Shown here piece by piece: positions 47,334-56,945 of a stretch of DNA of 64,000 nucleotides (positions are counted from its first letter, which is position 1; each line of letters starts with the position of its first letter). The notes beneath the pieces were generated by a model that did not search any database, was not told where the DNA came from, and saw nothing but the letters and a program-made list of their open reading frames with translations. This DNA is from Siphonodentalium dalli. Its lineage: Eukaryota > Mollusca > Scaphopoda > Gadilida > Siphonodentaliidae. Location: positions 61,164,609-61,228,608 of the forward strand of contig CP136066.1 of the NCBI GenBank assembly GCA_032622095.1. The letters are read 5' to 3'. A program made the position numbers and the translations under genes.

Positions 47334-48850
47334 GGACAGCCCTGAAAAGTTGTAACTGAACATGATTAAAAACTGATGCCAACTTAGCGTGATCGAGACG
47401 GATGACACTTAGTTGCCTCCCGACAAGAACGAACAGGTCGACGTTGAGCAAGATGTGTTCAGAACATAGACTTCGGAATAAAGAACGGTTCAGTTCAGTG
47501 AAATTATGTTGATGAAGTTGATACCTCGATTCAGGATTGCCCTCACGTTTGCCTGTAAATCACGATAGCGGCGAAACGAGGTGATGACTATGAAGCCACA
47601 AGTTTTCTATGGCAATGAGGTCAATGATGCAGCCCCCAACGGCACAACGGACGTTGATATGGGTAATTGAATTTCGTAAACGATAAATAACAGCCATGCT
47701 GGTAACAATGATTGTAGGAGGTCGCCTACGGAAACCCCATTTTAACAAGTGGATTAAGACCGTGTGTACCGGGAGACCTCCGGTATATCTTACATGTATG
47801 TCACTCAAAGTAAGGCAAAACTCGATGACGTCATGAACCAAGAACTCACAAATGTGAGTATTTCAAACCTGCCAAAATTGAGATGAGGTAGGGAATCAGA
47901 ACAGCCTAACCACGACGCTCCAAAGTTAAGTCCTGGATCAATATGTTGATAAATACACCAACGATTGAATTGTGTAGCTGCAGTTGTAATTTCTGTGAGA
48001 GCCATGTTACCATGATCAGGTTGTGATATGCGTTTGAAAGAATTTATTTGAAAGTTGTTGGCTGAGATGGTCGCAACACCCAGTTCTGATTCTCAGATAA
48101 GAGACCTGGTACAATTCAGTACTGAGATGATAGGTCGGTGAAATCATAAGTTGAAAAAGTTGGGTATGTCAATACTGACGATGTCAACTGGGAGCAAGCA
48201 CTATTATTGTGCAATTTGTCCATGGAATATAAGTGAGGACTTGTGGTCTCAACTGTATTGGTGAATATGCATATGCCATCAGATTGTCCTATCGATAGAT
48301 TGAGAATAACAACCACTCAAGTTGAGGTAGTGATTTCCACGAACAAATATGTGCTCAGTTCTCGTTCATCAATGATAGGCAGAACGATCCCGGGAATCTT
48401 TCAAATTTGAAAGATCGCCGAGACTACCTGATCGAATTCCCATCAGTGGGACGATAATGATATCAGATGACTAAAGTAATCTTCTACCTGGTAGTGAAGA
48501 CGTTCCCGGCTACATGAGCTGATGTTAGAAGACAGTTGTGTCTTAATTTCAGATTCTAAAGTTGTACGGTATAGGCAGACGACACAACCATACACATTAT
48601 GTCCCACCCGGCTGGTGGATATTCTGGGTGACTGACGGACTGCTAGGTGTCTAGTGAAGTAGAACGAACTTTTGTCACATGACAAATAAAACGTTGAGAT
48701 AATAAAAGCAGGAACCTGCCCAAGTCTGCCGTCATTTCTAGACATGCCAATCTACAAGTACAGGCATGATCAGCTTCATGCGTTTTAAATATGGAATACC
48801 ATAGCTGGACATTGAAAATTTCGGTTAACAAATTGAAAAAAAAAAAAACC
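47334..48850. other. GC-balanced, apparently non-repetitive segment
   Basis: This ~1.5 kb has fewer homopolymers than its neighbours and has minus-strand frames of 93, 66, 66 and 100 codons end to end (47560-47841, 47805-48005, 48116-48316, 48443-48745) in different phases. I recognise no protein. It could be a decayed gene or a non-coding transcript. It ends at an A12 run (~48838). Confidence 0.3.
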
Positions 48851-49613
48851 AAAAACCCCCCAAAGTCGCTGAAATTTGTTTTGCATCAGGAGACTTGTAT
48901 AGACTTAATTCGTGCTCTCAACTCAAAATTTTCCGGTTTCTTTTTTGTGCTGATATTTTAGATCAATATTCATTCGATGTTCATCTCGTGAAATTAGTTC
49001 GACGTGCGCCATGAGTCCAATTCGTCCTCTCCCACTGAAACTTCGACCGAAATTCCGCGCTTTCCCTGTTTTTCCAGACAATAGCTAGACTTCGAAAATT
49101 TGCACTTTCACGGCATAGCTGTAGAGAGCGCAGGCTGTATTAAAGAAATATATTATGGACTTGTTCGGGTGCGTGAAACTGATAGGTTAGTGGTCAGGCG
49201 GTATGCCAAATGGAGAGATGCAGGATTTTACTAACATCGCCGAAAATCTCAAGCAAATCAATCGTACCACGCCATAGAAAACATCGTATGCAAGTATAGG
49301 AGATAAAATAACGGAGATCGATTTAGACTCATATATATTTATCCTCATTAGTTACCAGAAAACAAGATCGGAAAATATACCAGTTCCCTCACGCCCGCTG
49401 AGATTCAAGTCGCTGCTCATTACAGAACATTTAGTCACCAAAGGATAAACATCCATATAATAATATTTGTAACTGCATGATTCTTTTCTCTTTTTTTATA
49501 TGTTTCTGTTTGTTGAACTTAATAGCTAATCATTCCTACAAATTAATCAATAGGATTCAAGTCAATTCTCATTACAGCGCATTTAGTAACCAAAGGTTTA
49601 ACATCCATATAGT
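48851..49613. other. Unassigned stretch before the element cluster
   Basis: The segments 'attacagaacatttagtcacc' (49420) and 'attacagcgcatttagtaacc' (49570) form a ~150-bp degenerate direct repeat ('aacatccatata' follows both). The second abuts the first element of the cluster. Confidence 0.45.
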
Positions 49614-50772
49614 ATAATATATATTTGAGGAAAGTCTGTGTGTGTGTGTGTGCGTGTGAGGGTGAGTGTGAGGGTGTGTGTGTATCTGTCTGTGTGAGCG
49701 CGATGGACTCGAACACGGCTGGACCGATTTCGACGAAACTTGGTACGGCCACGTTGTATCACCCGAGGACCAACATAGGCCTATCCATTTGTCCGTGTGG
49801 AGTGACCTTCACATTCAAAACTCATATCTCCGGTGCTAGACTCATCGGCACGGCGTGATTGTGACACGATGTAGGAAGGACAACTCTATAATCATACGAC
49901 GTCGACGAACGCAACACACATATATTGTCATTTTGCAGGATATTAAGAATCGTGTATCTATCCCAAAATATAGCATTTACAATTTCTGATAAATAAATTT
50001 TGTTACAGCTGATATTCTTAAGTCTATTGTGGAATCATTTATATTTGTATGCTATATTATTTTCCACACCTCGCTTAGTGCCAAGTCGTGTAGAGTTACC
50101 TCGCGTGTAACAGTTCGCTAAATATATTCATCATTATGGTCTGGAATCTCATCCAAGAATCTATTTAGCTGAAATGGCTTCCAGAATGCCCGAAATTTTA
50201 GTTAAAGCCGGGTACGAATCTTACGGTGGCCCCCAAGCCGTGAATGCCAACAACAACGGAATTGTTGGACTTTGACGGCGAGAAAATAATTAGTTATAAT
50301 CACAATGCTATTTTCTCTTTACGGCAATGTGAGAATTTTCGGTAGCCCATGCCCTGAATGCCAACAACAACGTTGTCTATGACTATTTGTATGATTTATA
50401 AAAAAAACTGATAGCCGGATTTCGATAAATATGGAAATTTGGACTGAAAATCTGCAAGACTCTGAGACTTACGGAATTAATGGAACATTTCTGCGAGTTA
50501 AAGCCGAAATTTTGGTTAAAGCCGTGTAACAGACGTTTGGTTTATTTACATTGAAATTGCTTAACTCTATTCCTTTGAAGCTTGGGACGGGTAGTTTGAT
50601 GCGCTGATCAATTTCGTCACACCCGGATGCCCGTGCGGCGTGACCTTGACCTTTAAAATGACCTTGAACCTGTATCTCGGTATTCGCTGGCCCGATTTCC
50701 ACCATTTTCAGGGTGTTGGGGTAAAAAAACAACACAACGACTCTACCCCGTCAGGGCGGGTACCCAGCTAGT
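49614..50772 (-). mobile_element. Cluster element 1, complete U2-less copy
   Basis: On the minus strand it starts 'actagctgggtacccgccc' (50772) and ends at the (CA)n tract and 'ctttcctcaaatatata' (~49614), about 1.16 kb. In order: 'ccaccattttcagggtg' relatives, 'aaggtcattttaaaggtcaa', 'gacgaaattgatcagcgc', 'cgtaatgccaacaac'-type block, 'acccgcgaggtaac' relative, 'atccgg' and 'accaagtttcgtcgaaatcg'. It is collinear with 25178-26475. Bases 50060-50190 show the ancestral arrangement without the U2-like insert. Confidence 0.8.
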
Positions 50773-50774
50773 CT

Positions 50775-51361
50775 AATATATATTTGAGGAAAGTATGTGT
50801 GTGTGTGTCTGTCTGTGTGAGCGTGATGGACTCGAACACGGCTGGACCGATTTCGACGAAACTTGGTACGGCTACGTAGTATCACCCGATAACCAACATA
50901 GGCCTATACATTTGTCAGTGCGGCGTGACCTTCACCTTCGATTTACCTTGAAGTCATATCTCGGGATCCGCGGGTAAACGGCGGGAGTACCAAAACGTCA
51001 TCGAGGTAAACGGCGAGGGTATCGGGTAAACCGCGGTAAACGGCGGGCTTACCAAAAACGTCATCGAGGTAATGGATCCACGGGTAAACGGCGGGAGTAC
51101 CAACAAGCCATCGAGGTAAACGGCGAGGGTACCGGGTAAACGGCGGGAGTACCAAATTTGGCGGAAACGGTTAGTTTGAGGCACGGATGCCCGTGTTGCG
51201 TGACATTGACCTTTCAAATGACCTTGAACCTGTATCGCGGTATCTGCTGGTCCGATTTCTACCATTTTGGGGTGTTGGTGTAGATGGGGATGCCAAAACA
51301 TTTCATAACTATAAAAAAAAACCACAACGACTCTCCCTGTCAGGACGGGTACCCAGCTAGA
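50775..51361 (-). mobile_element. Cluster element 2, short copy with minisatellite core
   Basis: Head at 51361 ('ctagctgggtacccgtcctg' on the minus strand), tail near 50775. At ~0.59 kb it lacks the middle third of element 1; in its place is a GC-rich minisatellite at 50968-51160. It joins head-to-tail to both neighbours with only a few bases between. Confidence 0.75.
50968..51160 (+). repeat. GGTAAACGGCGGG minisatellite
   Basis: About 3.5 units of ~50-60 bp built from 'gggtaaacggcgggagtacc', 'aaacgtcatcgaggtaaa' and 'cggcgagggtacc'. It generates repetitive spurious minus-strand frames. Confidence 0.9.
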
Positions 51362-51783
51362 CTACTATATATTTGAGGAAAGTATGTGTGTGGTGTGTGT
51401 GTGTGAGCGCGATGAACTCTAAAACGGCTAAAAAGATTTCGACGAAACTTGGTACGGGCACGTGGTATCACCCGAGGACCAACATGGGCCCATTTGTTCG
51501 TGCGGCGTGACCTTCACCTTCAAAACTCATATCTCCGGATCCACTGAGCCGCACTGCTAAATTGCCTTACAAACAACGCTCTTTATATTTCCCATATTCT
51601 GCTTGGCTAACCTAATAACGCTCTTTATCTGTATATGAGGCTGGCGAAGGTTTTGTTGTTCGACGCAACTCTTCCACTTCAGACATTCTTTTCGTTAATT
51701 CAGACTGTTGACTGTTTTATAGTTTGTGATTACAATGAGCATTTATTTTCCACACCTCGCTTAGTGCGAAGTCCTGTAGAGTT

Positions 51784-51840
51784 ACGCTTCCCGGCCTTTT
51801 GGCTAAGATCAAAGTGTAGTATCTGTTCTTCTCAGATCAG
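51784..51840 (+). pseudogene. U2 snRNA 5'-end-derived sequence, copy 1
   Basis: Starting at 'acgcttcccggccttttgg', about 50 bases correspond to the 5' end of U2 spliceosomal RNA: stem I (CGGCCTTTTGGCTAAGATC), the branch-point recognition sequence GTGTAGTA, and most of stem IIa (CTGTTCTTCTCAG; canonical has TTATCAG). Differences are one C for T in stem I, one extra A before GTGTAGTA, and A to C in stem IIa. After 'ctcag' the sequence leaves U2 and continues 'atcagcgcctgacttcgagg', with no Sm site and no stems III/IV. It is a truncated, chimeric U2 sequence rather than a functional gene. The U2 comparison rests on known conserved U2 sequence, made by eye. Confidence 0.85.
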
Positions 51841-52724
51841 CGCCTGACTTCGAGGTTTGTTTGAGGAGAATGGTGGACGGAAGAATCACCTTCTAAACAT
51901 CATTGTCCAAAGTCGAAATTTTTGTTAAAGCCATGTAACAGACGTTTGGTTTATTTACATTGAAATTGCTTAACTCGATTCTTTTGAAGCTTCATCCTTA
52001 ATGAGCGTGTGTATATGAGGCCTTCAACCTCTATCTCGGGACAGGTAGTTTGATACGCAGATCAATTTTGTCACAATTATTTATTTTATAAAAAGAAAAT
52101 CCATGATTGTCTCCATTTAGCTGAGATGGCTTCCAGAATGGCCGATATTTTTTTTAAAGCCGTGTAACAGATGTTTGGTTAATTTACATTAAAATTGCTT
52201 AACTCGATTCTTTTGAAGCTTGATACCTCTATCTCGGGACGGGTAGTTTGATGCGCTGATCAATTTCGTCACACCCGGATGCCCATGCGGCGTGACCTTG
52301 ACCTTTAAAATGACCTTGAACCTTTATCTCGGTATCCGCTGGGCCGATTTCCACTCTAAAACGGCTAAACAGATTTCGACGAAACTTGGTATGGGCACGT
52401 AGTATCACCCGAGAACCAACATGGGCCAATCCATTTGTTCGTGCGGCGTGACCATCATCTTCAAAACTCATATATCCGGATCCACTGAGCCGCAGTGCTA
52501 AATTGCCTTTCAAACAACGCTCTTTATATTTCCCATATTCGGGTTGGTTAACCTAATAACGCTCATTATCTGTATATGAGGCTGGCGAAGGTTTTGTTGT
52601 TCGACGCAACTCTTCCACTTCAGACATTCTTTTTGTTAATTCAGACTATTGACTGTTTTATAGTTTGTGATTACAATGAGCATTTATTTTCCACACCTCG
52701 CTTTGTGCGAAATCCTGTAGAGTT

Positions 52725-52781
52725 ACGCTTCTCGGCCTTTTGGCTAAGATCAAAGTGTAGTATCTGTTCTTCTCAGATCAG
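52725..52781 (+). pseudogene. U2 snRNA 5'-end-derived sequence, copy 2
   Basis: Same segment as 51784-51840, 941 bp to the right, with the same extra A before GTGTAGTA and the same TTCTCAG change. It keeps canonical 'gcttctcggccttttgg', where copy 1 has a C. Both share identical downstream non-U2 sequence ('gcgcctgacttcgaggt', 'gaggagaatggtggacgg'), so the chimera existed before the local duplication. Confidence 0.85.
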
Positions 52782-53330
52782 CGCCTGACTTCGAGGTTGG
52801 TTTGAGGAGAATGGTGGACGGAAGAATCACCTTCTAAACATCATTGTCCACAGGCCGAAATTTTGGTTAAAGCCGTGTAACAGACGTTTGGTTTATTTAC
52901 ATTGAAATTGCTTAACTCGAATCTTTTGAAGCTTCATCCTTAGTGAGCGGTGTATATGAGGCCTTCAACTCTATCTCGGGACGGGTAGTTTGATGCACAC
53001 TTATTTATTTAATTGTCTCCATTTAGCTGAGATGGCTTCCAGAATGGCCGAAATTTTGGTTAAAGCCGTGTAACAGACGTTTGGTTTATTTACATTGAAA
53101 TTGCTTAACTCGATTCTTTTGAGGCTTGATACCTCTATCTGGAACGGGTAGTTTGATGCGCTGATAAATTTCGTCACAACCGGATGCCCGTGTGGCGTGA
53201 CCTTGACCTTTAAAATGACCTTGAACCTGTATCTCGGTATCCGCTGGGCCGATTTCCACCATTTTCGGGGTGTTGGTGTAAAAAAAAACCACAACGACTC
53301 TACCTGTCAGGACAGGTACCCAGCTAGTCT

Positions 53331-54073
53331 ACTATATATTTTGAGAACTACGTATATATATGTGTGTGTGTGTGTATATGTGTCCTCTATAAACTCGAAA
53401 ACGGCTGGCTCGATTGAGCTCAAACTTCCCATCTAAGGGTAAAATCCCACGGGAATCGTCGTCGCGGCGTTTTGGAGAAGCTCGGAGCACTCATTATCCA
53501 CTCCCAATCATCAAAATCACCGTCCTCGCCACTGCGGGGATTAAGGCAGTCACGCTCTATATATTGACCAAATTTGGCGTTGTTAACCGAGTAACGCTCT
53601 TTATTGCCATCAGCGTTGCTAAACGGTCACCTATGCGTACGAATGAGTACGAAACTACGGATGTAAAACGCACAGGAACCAGAATGCATTTATCTTGATT
53701 AAAAAGGCAGAATTAGCTCATTGGAAAACAACAAATGCGTATCGTGTGATTCTTATGTCTGTCATTCCTAGGATCGGGGGAGATACCTCTTTTAGGGACG
53801 GGTACCATAATTTCTCTTGATTAAAAATGCAGAATTAGCTCATTGAAAAAAAAATGCGTGTTGTGTGATTCTTATGTCTGTCGTTCTTAGGAAGGGGGGA
53901 GAATTTCATCGGGTCAGTTTTTCCGCCATAGGGACGGGTACCGTCATTTCTCTTGATTAAAAAGGCAGAATTAACTCATTGAAAAACAAAATAAATAATT
54001 AAAAAATTAAAAAAGCAGAATAAAATGTACCTTAAATCATACCTCTTTGCCAGTGGCGGGCTAACCAGCTAGT
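53331..54073 (-). mobile_element. Cluster element 4, divergent subfamily
   Basis: On the minus strand the head is 'actagctggttagcccgcc' (54073). The tail region has 'ggaagtttgagctcaatcga', 'agccgttttcgagtttatag', a short (CA)n tract and 'caaaatatatag' (~53331). The body differs from elements 1-3 and includes the ~130-bp tandem repeats at 53690-54000. Confidence 0.7.
53690..54000 (+). repeat. Three ~125-136-bp direct repeats
   Basis: 'cttgattaaaaaggcagaatta' starts near 53693, 53818 and 53954, followed by 'ctcattg.aaaac'. The first two are followed by 'gtgtgattcttatgtctgtc', and 'gggacgggtacc' precedes each of the last two. Confidence 0.8.
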
Positions 54074-54830
54074 CTCCTATATATTTTGAGACTTTCGTAT
54101 ATTTGTCCTTTATAGACTCGACAACGGCTGGACCGATCTGGCTCAAACTTCCCATCTAAGGGTAAAAACACAGGGGAATGGTCGTCGTGTCGTTTTGGAG
54201 AAGCTCAGAGCACCCGTTCTCCACTCTCAGTCACAAAAACGGCACTGCGGGGTTAATCGCGTTGATAGTTAAAGAGCGTTCCTATCCGCAGTGTCTTTGC
54301 TTATATCTTCCATATTTGGGTTCGTTAACCGGTTAACGCTCTTTTTTCCCTTCGGCTTTCGCATACGGTGATTATTACGTACTTAGGGCTTCCTAGGGAC
54401 GGGGGACGGCTTTTGTTTACGTTATCTATCGCTCGAAATGGATCTCGCTTCTGTGTGATTCTTACATACTTAGGGCTTCCTAGGAACGGGGGAGATTTTC
54501 ATCGGGTCACTTTTTCCGCCCGAGGTGATCTTCACCTTGAAACGGACACCCACAAATGAATATATGTGTGTGTGTCCTTTATAGACTCGAACCGATTGAG
54601 CTCAAACTTGCTACCTACGGGAAGTGTCATGGACGGGTTAAATTGTGACCCCGACCTGACCTTGTAAATGATCAATTCAAGGTCAAATCGGGTCAAATTG
54701 AAAAACAAACAATTAAATTAAAAAATTAATTAAAAAAAATAATTAAAAAAGCCAGTAAATTAAAAAGGCAATTAACTCATTGAAAAACAAAATTAAATTA
54801 AAAATTCCAGGTCGAGAGCGGCGACAAATC
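54074..54830 (-). mobile_element. Cluster element 5 and adjoining fragment
   Basis: The minus-strand tail at ~54074-54125 ('agccgttgtcgagtctataaag', then 'caaaatatata') matches element 4 in order, and a second tail-like start occurs at ~54556 ('gtgtgtgtgtcctttatag', 'actcgaaccgattgagctc'). Bases 54640-54710 ('gacctgaccttgtaaatgat', 'ggtcaaatcgggtcaaatt') are the reverse complement of the block near 25240-25400. The right edge fades in an A/T-rich tract; no clear head was seen. Confidence 0.55.
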
Positions 54831-55505
54831 CCCGTGTCTCACGAAAACAAGGGTGACAACTGTTTTGTTATCTGACAAAGGAGTACACACGAACCTTCTT
54901 AATAGCATGCCTAAGTACGCGCGTATATTCATTAATCCAGCTCGAAGAGTTAATTTTATGTTGGAATCCTCGCTTTTTAGAAAATAAAACGTTCACATTT
55001 TGGATCAATTGATACAGCCATCTTTTGCGGAGCTATTGTCCGGTTCGTTTGCTGGTCGCATGGTGAGAATCGGTTCACGAAAGGAGGAGTAAAGTGAAGT
55101 AGAGTAGCCATGCGGCGAAATGTTCGGTGTCCTTTTAAATGAGCGTAAAGACGCAGGTAGACGTGTTAATTTCGAGAACGCTAAAATGTGAAACTTACAC
55201 GTTGTAGTGGTGCCAAAAGCAATTGACAACTGTTACAGACTGTTACGCAACATAAGGGTATTCCTGTGAATTTTCGCACGGCTTTCTGTTCTAAAAATAG
55301 CCCATATAACTGTCCCGCTAATGCCATAAGAAATTCTAAATGAAATTTATATTTTTCTGGAAGCATTTCTGGACAGGTGCCCTCGATTCATATCTATTAT
55401 TTTATACCCTGGAATCTCTATAAAACTGGAAGGGAACAGATATACCTTATATTTTAAAGAGGCATAATCCGAATTAATGCTCATACATTACCATTTCTTT
55501 GGCTT
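54831..55505. other. Unassigned stretch
   Basis: Two minus-strand frames (55005-55229, 55181-55366) overlap in different phases and match nothing known. No repeat border was recognised. Confidence 0.35.
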
Positions 55506-55510
55506 CGGGC

Positions 55511-55760
55511 GGGGGGGGGGGGGGGCAAAAAATACTTGATTCGAGTCGAGGAACCAACACACCCACCAAGGCTCAGAGTTATGAGATATCGATTTTTGAT
55601 ATATGTTATTTTTTACCACCTGGAATATTTGAGGGCCTGGCAAATATTCGACGAATTCCGTTGAACAAAATGTTGATATATAACACTTTATGGGACATTT
55701 TGTACTATAGTTGACAGTGGTTAGCATTTTTTTGTCAATTTATCGACTGGACGGCATGTT
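55511..55760 (+). repeat. Dispersed repeat with G15 start, relative of 61680-61995
   Basis: A G15 run is followed by 'tcgagtcgaggaaccaac', 'gagatatcgatttttgat', 'gttgaacaaaatgttgata' and 'tatagttgacagtggttag'. The same phrases in order occur at 61680-61995 without the G run. Confidence 0.65.
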
Positions 55761-56084
55761 GTTGGAATCTGATAACATGGGGACAATCGAATCGGATTGT
55801 GTACCTCCAATATACATCCAAACAGTTTTTATTCATTTTGCAGGTGCAGAGTTCAGGTTTTAAACCATGCAACCCGGGCGAGATCCAATTACCTGCTCTA
55901 AAAGAACAAGCTACCGACAGATGTTACAAGAATACCATAGTCAGAAATGGTAACACCACCAAGATCATATTATTAGCCATAAATATAAATTATAATATAA
56001 ATATATTGGTTACATGAATTCCTCAGAATTCCGGTAAAACAACTAATCCTTCAAATTATTACAAAAATCTACGGCTTATTACTG

Positions 56085-56415
56085 CTGAAGGGGCCACTCT
56101 CACCCAAAAAAGTGCTGAAGGGTACATAGGATTTTCAAAATGTGCTGAAGGGTACACAGGGTTTGAAATGTCATTATAAAGGACATTCAGGTTTCGTATC
56201 TGCCATGATTTCTGTCAGAGAATAATTGTTTACGTTACAATGAACATTACAATGTACTAAAAACAAACTGCTAATGAGCGCCAGACCTTCATAAACACAA
56301 TTTATGTAATTGTGTTCGTGCCGATCACAAACCATGTGTAACCTTCAGCACATTTTCAAATCATGTGTACCCTTCAGCACATGTTTTGGTCACAGTGACG
56401 CCTTACTACTGCACG
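56085..56415. repeat. Imperfect inverted repeat (GTGCTGAAGGGTACAC)
   Basis: 'ctgctgaagggg', 'gtgctgaagggtacatagg' and 'gtgctgaagggtacacagg' (56085-56165) face 'tgtaaccttcagcac' and 'tgtgtacccttcagcac' (56335-56383), ~170 bp between. Each arm is itself a short direct repeat. Confidence 0.65.
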
Positions 56416-56943
56416 GTTTTCATTCATCAAATCAGAAAGCTTCTAAATGCGGATACAAAATTGTGTTCCCGCTATAAAGTCTTCAAGTGTGCATGACCCA
56501 GCCATTGTTTATACCTAAACATCGAACGCAATTAACGCGTCATAATACATGTAGTTATATATTGCAACTATAAGACATCCAGCGAATACACACCCCACGA
56601 AAACGCGAAATGTGTTGTCCTGCGAGATATCCCATCGCTATAGCTCAATTTGACGCAGCCAGATTAGCTTTTCTACAAATCATCGGCATAGTCAATAGAA
56701 CTTTAACGAACTTCGACATTCCAACTACAGCTTTTATCTGACTCGGGGTCGCAGTACAATTTTAACGCGTCTCAAAATAACCGGAAAAAACAATTATCTA
56801 TTTATAAAACCTACATGGAATTCTATAACTTGGCCCACAGTATACACCTGGTGGTGTTAACAAACATGGTTAGTTAACTTGGTTTTGGTTGAACTTCAGT
56901 ATGAAATAATGAAATTATCCCAGCTAATTATACAATATCAATT
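56416..56943. other. Unassigned spacer left of the Tc1 element
   Basis: No gene or repeat border recognised. Confidence 0.35.
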
Positions 56944-56945
56944 TA

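Larger units (their letters stand above)
51363..53328 (-). mobile_element. Cluster element 3 with internal 941-bp duplication and two U2-like inserts
   Basis: Head at 53328 (minus strand), (CA)n tail near 51380, ~1.97 kb. The segment from 'ctaaaacggct' through 'cttcatcctta.tgagcg' is present twice (about 51418-52040 and 52356-52990), offset ~941 bp and nearly identical (51635-51847 and 52576-52788 differ at only a handful of bases). The block 'ttaaagccgtgtaacagacg' to 'cttaactcgattcttttgaa' occurs at least four times in this element (51915, 52153, 52866, 53060). The duplication is therefore recent and local. Confidence 0.8.

Noticed and set aside
47334-48760. Possible rRNA or mitochondrial insertion
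   Set aside because: The balanced composition prompted the idea, but I found no recognisable rRNA core segment or mitochondrial protein motif.
50943-51325. Repetitive minus-strand frames with AVYLDD/LPPFTRG motifs
   Set aside because: Translations of the GGTAAACGGCGGG minisatellite; the frame carries only the repeat's periodicity.
51784-51990. Functional U2 snRNA gene
   Set aside because: Similarity stops after ~50 nt; there is no Sm site, no 3' stems, and it lies within a repeat.
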